From contig JAQGDQ010000337.1 in NCBI GenBank assembly GCA_030141605.1, positions 124,001-188,000 of the forward strand: a DNA stretch of 64,000 bases, given 5' to 3'. The first letter of the stretch is position 1, and each line of letters starts with the position of its first letter. The DNA comes from Tubiluchus corallicola (taxonomy: Eukaryota > Priapulida > Priapulimorpha > Priapulimorphida > Tubiluchidae). Made by a program: the position numbers and the translations under genes. Below the pieces are notes generated by a model that was not told the origin of the DNA, ran no database searches, and was given only the letters and a program-made list of their open reading frames with translations. Positions 46,601 through 55,146 of this stretch are shown in pieces.

Positions 46601-49600
46601 AAAATGATTTCTGGCACATAAATAAACAGCAAAATGTTAATTTAGATTTGTAAAATAACAACAGGTCAATGTGCGTATAATAATATGCAACATTAAGGTT
46701 CAAAACATTATAATGACAAAATTTTTGACAACTTTTGTTTAAAAATCTAATCAGCAATCTTTATACACGCTTTATATAAATATGCAAAAAGATTTAAAGC
46801 ACATAATTATAACGCACAGTTTTTAACTTTGAAACAATAATAATTTACGATATATTTCAATAACCAAAGAGACAGAGAGTTGGCCTACAACTGGCCCACT
46901 GCAAACGTAGGCCCTATAATGTAATAGCGCACAATGTCAAAAGCAGCATATAGCAGCTGATACATACATTTTGTATTATGACCCGAATGTTTGTATTATG
47001 ACTAGCAGCTAAGGCAAAGCGCTTGCTTTAAGCAGCTAATGCTGGCTTAGCATGGCTAGCATAAAATTTAGTACTTCGTGGAAATATGTGGTTATTTTTC
47101 AGCTGAAAAATTTATGTAATTATGACGTGAGTGCCCTAAACTGAAATGTGACTATTAAAAATGGGTTTTTACGACGATGGCGACATTATGGTGATGACGA
47201 TGATTTTCTGTAGCTGTTTTACCTACCTAAGATAACTAGGATTTCGAATCCTCGGACAACTGGAAAGAGAAACTCGGGCTGGGGCTAAAAGTTTCATTCG
47301 CTTATCACTGAAAATTTGGAGTTTCAGGCATCTGCAGTGCCTAGACGAAAATGGCTTGCGAAGCACACAGCTGACTTTGCAATTAGCACAGATTTAATTA
47401 ATTAGCAAAACAAAGCTATAAGGCTCAAAACTTGGCTGGAAGCGTAAAGCGGCACAGATAGCAGTAGCTGATAATGCCGATAAGTCTATAAACAGAATAT
47501 TACCAACCACTGCTGTATACTGTGTCGGAAACACTTGATTGGGAAAGATAACTGATTTACCCGTAGCTGCAACCTAAACAAAATAAACAATAAACAACTT
47601 GGTAAACAATCAACAAACAAACTAGATTCGACAAAGTATTGTTACATTTAATACATTTTTGCTACTTTTGGGAAGACGTGGTTTATAGCTGAGTGACTAA
47701 GGCGTGTGTTTAAAGACCTGTAAAGTTAAGCAACACCAAGGCTGGACTCTACACAGATGGATGACCACCTGCCATTTAGAAAACTGGTTGAGTGGTTGCA
47801 CTTCCTGATGGATCATGTGCGTCTGATTACCTAGGAACGTTGCTAAGTACTTTTGCAGTTTCCCCCTCTCTCTGTATGTGTCTCATCACAGAGGCTTTAT
47901 CCTTGGTAATGAGATAGATACTGGTCCTGCCACATTAAGCAGGTACCTGCTATTGAGTGCTAAATTCTTTTTTTCGAAAAATAAACTAAAAATATATACA
48001 GGTGAAAACAACTTCATTCATAAAAACCCCATTACGCGGTCATTCCTATTACTTTTTATTTATAATTACCTTAAAATTTTGGTGAGTTAGCAGTTATGAC
48101 ATTTTTAAAACAATATTAATGTTAATTTTTACAGCGAGTCTGGCGGTAGCTAGATGGTAAGAAGAAGATTCTTTCCACGCAAAATAACGCCCAGGAAAAT
48201 CCTCAGAGGTGAAATTTTAAAAGTAAATGTTCATGGCAAATATTCATTAATTCTGTACAAAGCTTTAACGAATCTTTTACTGTCATTAAATACATAAAAC
48301 TTTGGCAGTTTAACGAATGTATGCGGTTCGGTTAGCAGAATGACAATTACATAAATGTAACAGCCACGTAATACAGCCATTTTCAGTAACATTGAAGTAA
48401 CCTTCATAATACAGCGGGGGATCTTACCATTGATTTCCTGAAAGACATGGAATATTTTCTCCCAAAGTTAACGCGTTTGCTATGTATATGTGTGTGTATA
48501 TATATATATATACATAGGGAGAGACCATAAGCGCTGATAAAACCGTGTCTATATCCAAGCTTTGACCGTTTCAGTTTATTATTCATTCAGATCCTCTAAG
48601 AGAAATTTTGCAAGGCGGTACAAGACCCCGAGGCAGGCAAAGATTTTTTCAAAATTGAGAATTTGATGTCCAGTAAATATACATGTAAATTCTTATAAAT
48701 GCTTTATTCCCATGGTTAGATATAACATAATGTAACAAACATATTCAATTAATGCAACAATATAAATAAGCAATTAATTTTTAGTTTTTGGTCAATTTAC
48801 GCTAAATTGCGCATCTACGCATCTACCCCGGGCCGTAAGTAGATACTCTCTGTATCATAAGTAAGGAAAAGAACTAAGTGTGACGTGATAATTCGAGCAT
48901 GTAAGTGTATGTCGAGCTTTAGTTAACAGAAAGTGCTTGTTCTCGAGGGGGGAAAATGGTTGTTGTATGGTTGCTGTGGGCCCACCTCCCTTCTTAGCTC
49001 GTGGGCCCGCGAACAAAGAACCGCCTGGACCCACCTCTCATAGGCCCTGTGTTTATTCACCATTCGTACAGGATTACACACATACATATATACGATGCAG
49101 GGCACTCTGTACTCTACAGGGTATTATAAACATTAAAAGCAGACAAAATAAAATTAATTTTAAAATCAAGTCTGAGAATTATCAAAGACTTGTGAAAACA
49201 AACACGTTATCAATTTACACTTAGTGTGAAAGCAATTATCGCAGGTTCCATGTTGCAACGAGTTCTAGAAATATGGTGCACACGTCCAAAAAGATCTTTA
49301 GTTAGTAGACTGGCTTGTCACCTTTTGAAATAGCGACAGTGGTAAATGTTAATGATATCTGCAGTGAGATCACGTTATAAAAAGTTCAGAAATGCAAAAT
49401 GTTTCAATTCGACATGGCATCTTATATAGAAATCCACGAAGTTTGATAAAGCGTCGTTGTAGCGCCAATAGCCAATAATCACATTTATTGATATCGCAAA
49501 ATCACAACATAGTCCGCAGAATTTTGCTGGACTCTTTTCAGCTTTGAAATGTTATAGTCTGGTGGCTTACAAAATAAACTACGTGTTGTTATAACAATAA

Positions 49601-52600
49601 TACATAGTAAAGCTGCACTAGGCTATGAAGATGTTCTGTGAATTGGCAGAATTCGGTACGAAGTCTGAGAGATACATAAACCGGTGTTGGGAATCCACAG
49701 ATCAACCGGTAAAACATCTATATAAGACTGTATGCAGGGAGCATTATCAGATTTAATGTAAGACATTTCAGAGTTTTGTCGATTGTGAACAGTTTAGATA
49801 TTTTTCAGTTTAAGAAATTGAACTTACGTGTTTTTATGGAGCGTCATATTGCTAATTTAACGCAAGAGAATATGGTATATGCTAATATCATCAAAGAGTG
49901 TTTATTTGGGATCGAAGGTAGGTGTGGAGGCCTAAATAATGAGCAAATGAAAAGAATAAAAAGTTACCTAGCCACTGTTTAGTATCTACATGTAAATACT
50001 GTGTAAAAATCTTTGCAAATAGTGTTGTTGTTTTTCTGTTTTAATTTAATTAACTAACTCAAAATGTACAAATTAAAGTACGAATAAAGATGATATATAT
50101 GAGGTTAACCGTTAACAAATTACTCTACCAAGTCTTCTGATTTGATTCATGCACACATCTATTACATTATATACCGTGTTCTTCGCTCTCTTACAAATTT
50201 CATCCATGGGCCACTAAACGTCCTTTACTGACCCATGGAGGAAATTTGTAAGAGAGTGAAAAACACGTTGCAGTAAACGATGGGCTTACGTCTCTATCAA
50301 GCCACACCCACAAGAAACGGTAGGCCATCTTTCTAGCAACCAAGACAAAATCAACGCGGATAGATGTGGAACCGTCAATGCAGAAATTTAGTTGATATAA
50401 TATTTAATGATACTAATCATTAAACTATTTCAAAAACAACCAAATAATGTCAGCAAATGTAAATGTTAGAGCATGAAATATATTAAGTACCGCCAAGTAC
50501 TATAATAACTGTTAAAACAAACCTGTAGCATGTTGATGATACCATAAGTTCTATAACGGTGTTTACTTTGATGTTATTATATTGATTAATATTAAATAAT
50601 GCGTACAAAGCCAGGCTTATAACAGGTACATTTTTATTACACGACACATACACCTAGGCCTATAGCAATAAAATCTCCATTTGCACAGTTTGCAGTCGTG
50701 GAGTCTAGACGCATTTTTCCACTTCATAAATTCTTTATGGAAATTGTATTTGATCGTTTCCGTATCTAATGTGGTCTTGGGTAATGGCGCATTTAAATTG
50801 GATGAAAATTCGAGTTTTATTTGCAAATACACGAGAAGAAATAGAAAATATCTAGAGGCAAAGAGAACGAGAAAGAGAGCAAATCATTGAAATCAATGAA
50901 GCGGAGGAAAAGGAGAAAGAGTAAATGTTTGAACTGAATTAAACTGATTCAAATGTTTAACGCCATCCACTGATTTATCTATATTTCTAAACAGAAAATT
51001 TCTAGCAAAACAGGGATTTTTATAATCATGTGAACAACCGACATAAAAATTGTTTAGCGATGCCATGGGATAACAGCAAAATTTATTCATGATAGCAATT
51101 CCGATTCCTCTAAAACCACTCGATTTCAAGTGATTTTCGGCTCCAATTATTTATTTTATTTTTATTTATTTGTAATACATCTATGAAAAGAAGTCAAGAG
51201 ACTTACATGTCCATTAAGAACATCGTAAAATATATCTACAGTCTATAGAGAGCAAAATTACAGCTAAAAGTACAGAATGCATGGCACATGGTTAGTACAA
51301 TGTAAACAAGCAAATAGTTGGACAAAATAAAAGTGTGGGTAAGAACACGAAAACCTGATTAATACGGTAAACTTGCTTAATTATGGTAAAAACATTTACA
51401 TCATTTAACAGATAACACATTGTAGGGAATTTCACCAAGTATCTCGTTGGTCACGTGACCACGATCACTCACCTGTGCAGATCTGTTTCTACCTGGGCAA
51501 GTGAGATAGTTGGTAGACGTTAACAGGCTTCTTTAAAAGTAGTTTTTCATAGTATGATAGTGACATAATTTGTCAGATATATTGGTAAATACTAGATCTG
51601 CTTTATGGAGACATACGATGTAAGTAAATGCACCATTTTGTATTATTTTGAATCATCATGAACTGATCACTTTGAGCATTTTAGTTTAATGAATTACAAT
51701 TTTATAAACGATAGAACGTGGTATAAATTAGTAAGTTAGGTTTATTTAACGTTTGTGTTTAGTAAAGTCTAGAACTACAGAATTAAATGCAAATTTGTAA
51801 AATAGCCCCTTTTTTAATAGAAATGACGTATAAAACACTACAATATTTTGTTGAATTATGGCAGACATTGATTGTATGTTCTAGTAAATATTTTTAGAAG
51901 GTCTGAAATTTATATTACTGGCTTGTTTTATTCTATTGAGTAAATTATTCCACATTACAGCACCATTATACATGACACAATAATTCATAACATTGGTTCT
52001 GCACTTAAGGATATGGAATTTGTCGTATTGTCGAGTTTGGTAGGAAAACACACTGCTATTATAATTGAACAAATAGTGATGCACATATATAATCAAAAGA
52101 TTATTAAACATATCCGGGCTGAACATAAACAGGTTAGTTTATTTTTATTTTTTTCAAAAACAATGCTTATTTTGTTTTAAAGTTTCATATTTTTGTTTAA
52201 TTAAATTAATGATTTAATTAAATTAATGCAAAAATTAATGATTCACATTATGAGCATGGCGACATAGCGATAAGAAAAATAAGCTGTCTTTTTTTCTTGT
52301 ATTTACAAATTTGTAAAATAGCCCCTTTTTTTAAATAGAAATGACGTATAAAACACTACAATATTTTGTTGGGATATGGCTGACATTGATTGTAGTACAT
52401 ATGTATATAGTTAAGTTGTTAAACAGACTACAGCAGATTGTGAGTTCGAGTTCCAGCTGGTGCCCACAAATTTTTCGCTAATTTTTTAAACGTCGACTAC
52501 TGAAAAACTGTTTCAAAACTGCTTCAAGTGTAAAAGAAGAAGCGTTAAAAACGGTTTCTGTCTATTGTAACTGCAGACAGTATGCGGGAAGTTAATAGAA

Positions 52601-54218
52601 GTCTGTATTTGTCGGCGGAAATGTTCGTCTAAAACCTGTTTTCGTTCAGTGACATTCGCAGCAACTTTGAGAAAATAAATGGCAGCAGCAACAATTCGAT
52701 AAATTGTGAAATCGATGCAGAAAGAAGAAGTTAGCAAACCGGCTGCTGCGTTGCCCTAGCAACCGTCTAGACAGTTAAAAATGTTTAATCACAATAAAGG
52801 TACTTTAACAGTGCTCAGCGATGGTAACAGATAGCAGCAAAATCAAACTAGAAGCCAATTAAATAATGGCTAACAGTCAGAGAGACGCCTACCGGTCATA
52901 AGCAAAACTACAAACATTTTAGATGAAATGCGAGCAGATAAATACAATTGCAAACAGTAAGATGATGTCTAGCGGCACACACGACTTAGAACATTAGTTC
53001 AACTGCTTACGAACGACTGATATGTACCTTTTTACAATATCCTGCAACAAGGAACACGTAAACGAGCAGCTTGTATCAAAAAGACGAGAATAAACAAATT
53101 TACATGTAACGCTTTTGGCATAACTACTGCCAGTATCATCATCATTAATGATATGCTGCCATCATTACTATATCGTCTTCGTCGTCGTCGTCATTACCGT
53201 CACCGTCATCATCATCATCACTAACACCATCATCATCATAGTCATCATCACTATCACCATCATCATCGTCACCATCACCAACACCATCATCATCATTGTC
53301 ATCACCAACATCATCATCGTTACCATCGTGATCATCATCATCATCATGATTATCATCAACACTAACACCATCGCTGCCGCTACCAACACCGTAATCCACC
53401 ACACTCAATATCAGTTTGCTGATAATCGGTACTATGTCGTTGTCGTCATTTTCATGTTGTCAATCTGTTTAGTTATTATGGTTGTCATTGTTTTACCAAA
53501 ATCACCAAAATTTTTCGAATTACTTTGATGCAAAGGATACAAAGTTTTCCAAGGATGCAAATCTCACTGACGTTACCACATGCGGTTCAAAAACACCATA
53601 ACCACCACCACAACCACCATCATCATCATTATCATATGCCGATTACGTCTATTGTAAAATAGCGTATCGACATTAGCAGGCAAAATTCTAAAATAAACGA
53701 AATTTGCCCTCAAGACACGTAAACATAGCAGCAATCCAGCAAGAAACTAAACACTGCTATACCAGTGGCATGTCAGCACCACCTCCGCTCCCAAAACGCC
53801 ATAAGAGGAGGACCAGTTTCCCACAGTTGTTTTTATAACTATGTATATTGAAAGTCCACCATCTTTGTGTGCTGGATATTAATAGTCGAAATGTTTACTA
53901 GTACGGCTTGCAGTAGTACAGTGTTTTTAACACAATTTTACCTCCAGCAATTTTTTTTTGCTAAACATGAATAAACGTCCTACTTCCTACTTCTTAAGCA
54001 CGTTAAAAACTTGATAAAACTTTTAGAAGATTTGCAAAAGAAGCCATACTCACCACAGCAGGTATTTGACCAGGAATTACTTGCTGAAACGGCACTTGGT
54101 TCATCAGGGCGGCTTGTTTTAGCGCTAAATTATTCCTACCATTAATTAAAAGCTGATCTTTTAAATGCTGCGGTGGATGGAGATACTTGCATGGTGGCTT
54201 GTCACGATTACATCTACC
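28413..54218 (-). CDS. MBNL: Muscleblind (MBNL) splicing regulator, 5' end missing
   Basis: Muscleblind proteins bind YGCY RNA through paired CCCH fingers and control alternative splicing. Supported exons, 5' to 3' on the minus strand: 54218-54054, 41595-41413, 40221-39991, 37115-37029, 35737-35596, 31285-31206, 29369-29285 and 28618-28413. All join in frame; a possible cassette lies at 47573-47504. The product has finger 2 ([14 protein letters not shown]), an NGRNNLALK segment, a Pro/Gln/Val linker, [16 protein letters not shown] opening fingers 3-4, a KKRP exon resembling the nuclear-localisation exon of MBNL1, KRPAMEK, and an additional CCCH pair at the C-terminus. Finger 1 was not found between 54219 and 64000, so the first coding exon is probably beyond the window. 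Finger 2 has CX6C rather than CX4C spacing, as I recall for Drosophila. Splicing between the last four exons is inferred from phase, not from transcripts. Confidence 0.92.
29285..29369 (-). CDS. MBNL: Exon with a fifth CCCH finger
   Basis: This 85-bp exon has a GTTCTTCAG acceptor and a GTACAG donor. It enters in phase 0 and leaves with one base. It encodes [19 protein letters not shown], a complete C-X7-C-X4-C-X3-H finger, then VVE. The phase matches both the preceding linker exon and the terminal exon. Confidence 0.8.
29756..30527. mobile_element. Nonautonomous TIR element, hAT-like ends, in a muscleblind intron
   Basis: The left end is CAGGACCGGCTCT and the right end AGAGCCGGCCCTG, near-perfect inverted repeats. 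The 772-bp interior has no transposase. CAGGGCCGG-type ends are typical of hAT elements, but a clean 8-bp target duplication is not visible (ACTGC occurs on both flanks, offset). A truncated relative is at 17260. Confidence 0.75.
31206..31285 (-). CDS. MBNL: Muscleblind exon (linker before the extra finger pair)
   Basis: This 80-bp block starts with two bases completing the split codon and ends phase 0 at a GTATTT donor. It encodes [19 protein letters not shown] then NYFDESNQ. The acceptor chosen (CATGAAG) is not strong, but it restores the frame from the exon at 35596 and precedes a clearly coding-like stretch; a downstream AG is possible. Confidence 0.65.
33771..34818. repeat. 33-bp minisatellite, about 32 units, open in one frame
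   Basis: The unit on the plus strand translates as [11 protein letters not shown]; it is a multiple of three, so a 309-codon frame stays open (33783-34712). Units differ at two main positions (GTA/GCA giving V/A, and CAA/CGA giving Q/R). Near identity of units implies recent expansion. It lies in a muscleblind intron, on the antisense strand of that gene. No splice or start context suggests it is translated. Confidence 0.95.
35596..35737 (-). CDS. MBNL: Muscleblind exon with KRPAMEK
   Basis: This 142-bp exon has a TAAAGCAG acceptor and a GTAAGT donor. It enters in phase 0 and leaves with one base. It encodes [18 protein letters not shown] and a Tyr/Gln/Pro-rich stretch ([16 protein letters not shown]), matching KRPALEK...QYQQALANMQL of MBNL1. 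Confidence 0.88.
36239..36496. repeat. 44-bp minisatellite, about 6 units
   Basis: The tandem unit begins CTGCTAATATACAGCAT and continues AGAAATGTTCCCAAAACATA. It is intronic in muscleblind. Confidence 0.9.
37029..37115 (-). CDS. MBNL: Muscleblind exon with KKRP nuclear-localisation-like motif
   Basis: This 87-bp phase-0 exon has a TAATTAG acceptor and a GTACTA donor. It encodes 29 residues including [19 protein letters not shown]. It aligns with the small MBNL1 exon containing SLKRPLEATFDL, which influences nuclear localisation in vertebrates. It is GC-richer than the DNA around it. The reading frame fits both neighbours. Confidence 0.8.
39991..40221 (-). CDS. MBNL: Muscleblind exon with zinc fingers 3 and 4
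   Basis: This 231-bp phase-0 exon has a CTTATAG acceptor and a GTAGGA donor. It encodes finger 3 (C-X7-C-X6-C-X3-H, from [10 protein letters not shown] to CRFAH) and finger 4 (C-X7-C-X4-C-X3-H, from [10 protein letters not shown] to CRYFH), then [12 protein letters not shown] and an alanine run. All zinc ligands are present. Reading through the donor would add 14 residues before a stop, a possible intron-retention end. Confidence 0.96.
40411..40620 (+). pseudogene. Non-LTR retrotransposon reverse-transcriptase fragment (CR1/Jockey-like)
   Basis: The plus-strand frame from 40411 contains [18 protein letters not shown], the conserved RT block 4 of non-LTR elements. About 80 bp later, after a frame change, KLSKWTKSN resembles the following RT region. 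The YADD catalytic box is not found. It sits in the intron directly upstream of the finger 3-4 exon, antisense to muscleblind. Confidence 0.8.
41413..41595 (-). CDS. MBNL: Muscleblind linker exon ending RTDRLE
   Basis: This 183-bp phase-0 exon has a GTCTTTCAG acceptor and a GTATGA donor. It encodes the Pro/Val/Gln-rich linker and finishes KPARTDRLE, the motif that leads directly into finger 3 in muscleblind proteins. Confidence 0.93.
43720..44700. repeat. Diverged tandem repeat of a few hundred bp, about 3 copies
   Basis: The same ordered motifs recur: an ACTAAGTCACGTTTAAGA-like block at 43720, 44204 and 44549; a GTACTTGTGGTGTATA-like block near 43850, 44345 and 44425; and a CACTCATTAGCAG-like block near 43965 and 44485. 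Spacing is 350-480 bp. The 75-bp part around 44325-44460 is additionally duplicated. Confidence 0.6.
44860..45400. repeat. C/A-only tract (G/T on the minus strand)
   Basis: About 540 bp are built almost solely from C and A with scattered T, in irregular CACACC, CAACA and CCCCAC words. The minus strand is G/T-rich with many GG and GGG runs. Long overlapping open frames here are a composition effect. Confidence 0.9.
45431..45546. repeat. 31-bp perfect inverted repeat around an AT-dinucleotide loop
   Basis: Arms 45431-45461 and 45516-45546 (TAATTAAAATTGAATCTTAT... and its exact reverse complement) flank 54 bp of TA-rich sequence that can itself pair. It could be a foldback MITE or a replication-derived palindrome. 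Confidence 0.9.
47504..47573 (-). CDS. MBNL: Possible muscleblind cassette exon (phase unresolved)
   Basis: A TTTAG acceptor and a GTAATA donor bound 70 bp that, read in the incoming phase, encode a muscleblind-like low-complexity peptide ([19 protein letters not shown]...). Because 70 is not a multiple of three, inclusion would shift the next exon out of frame unless a weaker GT a few bases upstream is used or another exon follows. Splicing 54054 directly to 41595 gives [14 protein letters not shown], which resembles known muscleblind linkers, so this block is either alternative or not an exon. Confidence 0.4.
47690..47810 (+). repeat. 5S rRNA-like sequence (SINE3-type head or 5S pseudogene)
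   Basis: GTTAAGCAACACCAAGGCTG followed by GATGGATGACCACCTG mirrors the internal promoter of 5S rRNA (GTTAAGCAAC..., then GGATGGGTGACCGCCTGG) at the right distance. The 5' third diverges. A 5S-derived SINE or a dispersed 5S pseudogene fits; a working 5S gene does not. Confidence 0.65.
48490..48515. repeat. GT/TA microsatellite
   Basis: A GTGTGTATATATATATATAT run lies in a muscleblind intron. Confidence 0.85.
49718..49982 (+). CDS. Possible small unknown gene or exon, antisense in a muscleblind intron
   Basis: A TATATAAG box at about 49718 is followed 60-115 bp later by an open frame. From the ATG near 49834 it encodes about 49 residues, from [16 protein letters not shown] to [20 protein letters not shown] precedes the frame and could be an acceptor. 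Composition is protein-like, but no family is recognised. A chance frame is the main alternative. Confidence 0.25.
50175..50267. repeat. 36-bp near-perfect hairpin with 21-bp loop
   Basis: Arms 50175-50210 and 50232-50267 pair at 33 of 36 positions (left arm CGTGTTCTTCGCTCTCTTAC...CCATGGG). It is intronic in muscleblind. It could be a small foldback element or an RNA hairpin if transcribed. Confidence 0.85.
51791..52394 (-). mobile_element. LINE 3' fragment between 86-88-bp direct repeats
   Basis: The minus-strand frame 52126-51881 reads [18 protein letters not shown]..., then [10 protein letters not shown] and IKQASN, the C-terminal end of CR1/Jockey-type ORF2. The fragment is flanked by direct repeats 51791-51876 and 52307-52394 (both starting AAATTTGTAAAATAGCCCC and containing GAAATGACGTATAAAACACT). 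The element is 5'-truncated and has almost no 3' UTR. Confidence 0.75.
52405..52480 (+). repeat. Weak tRNA-like B-box sequence
   Basis: GTGAGTTCGAGTTCCAGCTG matches a Pol III B box and follows a plausible A-box region. It is too decayed to call a tRNA and may be a SINE remnant. Confidence 0.35.
53168..53404. repeat. ATC/GTC-type trinucleotide compound microsatellite
   Basis: About 235 bp of imperfect CAT/ATC triplets interspersed with CAC and GTC. It is open in several frames on both strands as a consequence of the repeat. A smaller CCA/CAT tract follows near 53603-53635. Confidence 0.95.
54054..54218 (-). CDS. MBNL: Muscleblind exon with zinc finger 2
   Basis: This 165-bp phase-0 exon has a TTTATTTCAG acceptor and a GTGAGT donor. 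It starts at the conserved K|GRC boundary inside finger 2 and encodes [19 protein letters not shown], the invariant [12 protein letters not shown] stretch and IPGQIPAV. The first Cys of this finger and all of finger 1 must come from an upstream exon outside the window. Confidence 0.94.
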
Positions 54219-54499
54219 CTGAAATAAAAATGCAAGTTTGAGAACAAAAGCCTTAAAACATTGGAAGGGTCAAAAACAACAAAGGTCAACATCAAACACC
54301 TTTCCCACTTGGTACATACTACGTATCAAGCTGGTCTCAGGAGCAAGTCCTTAAACCGTCTTTGGTTGCACAAAGTGAACAGACGTGACAGCGACGCAAT
54401 TTGTTAAAAGGTCAAGAGGGTCACAATGGACAAAGGTGCAACGAATGACCCTTCTCTACTTTGTATACACGTAGATGAAATATTGCCGAGTTTTCCTAA

Positions 54500-54752
54500 A
54501 TACAGAGATCTTATTCAGTACATGGGTGTAGTGACAGAAAGGGTTGTGGGAACAGAGATCTTATACAGTACATGGGTGTAGTGACAGAAAGGGGTGTGGG
54601 AATAGAGATCTTATTCAGTACATGGGTGTAGTGACAGAAAGGGTTGTGGGAACAGAGATCTTATTCAGTACATTGCTGTAGAGACGGAAAAGGGTGTGGG
54701 AACAGAGATCTTATTCAGTACATGGGTGTAGAGACAGAAAGGGGTGTGGGAA
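54500..54752. repeat. 50-bp minisatellite, 5 units, next to the finger-2 exon
   Basis: The tandem unit is ACAGAGATCTTATTCAGTAC followed by ATGGGTGTAGTGACAGAAAG. It lies about 280 bp upstream of the acceptor of the finger-2 exon. Confidence 0.9.
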
Positions 54753-54920
54753 GCAAAAAAGGAGAAGAACAAAGGACAGTCAGGTCTTTTTTATTTCTAG
54801 ACCTACGTTTCAGTGTAAGGTAAGGTAGAATACTATTAAATTCAAAGTAGCAGAGTCAACAATGTAAAAATATTACAATAATACAAGTATTACAGAACTC
54901 GCTTGAAGCAGAATATAATA

Positions 54921-55146
54921 GGTTGCCGTGAACAGTCTCCCAGGGACACGGGACACACAAATAGTTAAAAAGTACAAAAAACCAAAATATTTCCAGAAAG
55001 TTTTAGACGTTATTTCAAAGTATGTGAAAAATAGGTTGCTGTGAACAGTCTCCCAGGGACACGGGACACACAAATAGTTAAAAAGTACAAAAAACCAAGC
55101 TATTTCCAAAAAGTTTTAGACGGTATTTGAAAGTATGTGAAAAAAA
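54921..55146. repeat. 113-bp tandem duplication
   Basis: GGTTGCCGTGAACAGTCTCC and the next 90 bp recur at 54921 and 55034 with few changes. Confidence 0.9.

Larger units (their letters stand above)
42640..47503. other. Muscleblind intron, repeat-rich part
   Basis: No exon was recognised. It holds a diverged tandem repeat (43720-44700), a C/A-only tract (44860-45400), AT dinucleotide runs and a 31-bp inverted repeat (45431-45546). The remainder is AT-rich sequence with nothing assignable. Confidence 0.55.

Noticed and set aside
53145-53528. Asp-rich and Ile/Val/Thr-rich open frames
   Set aside because: They are translations of the ATC-type microsatellite.
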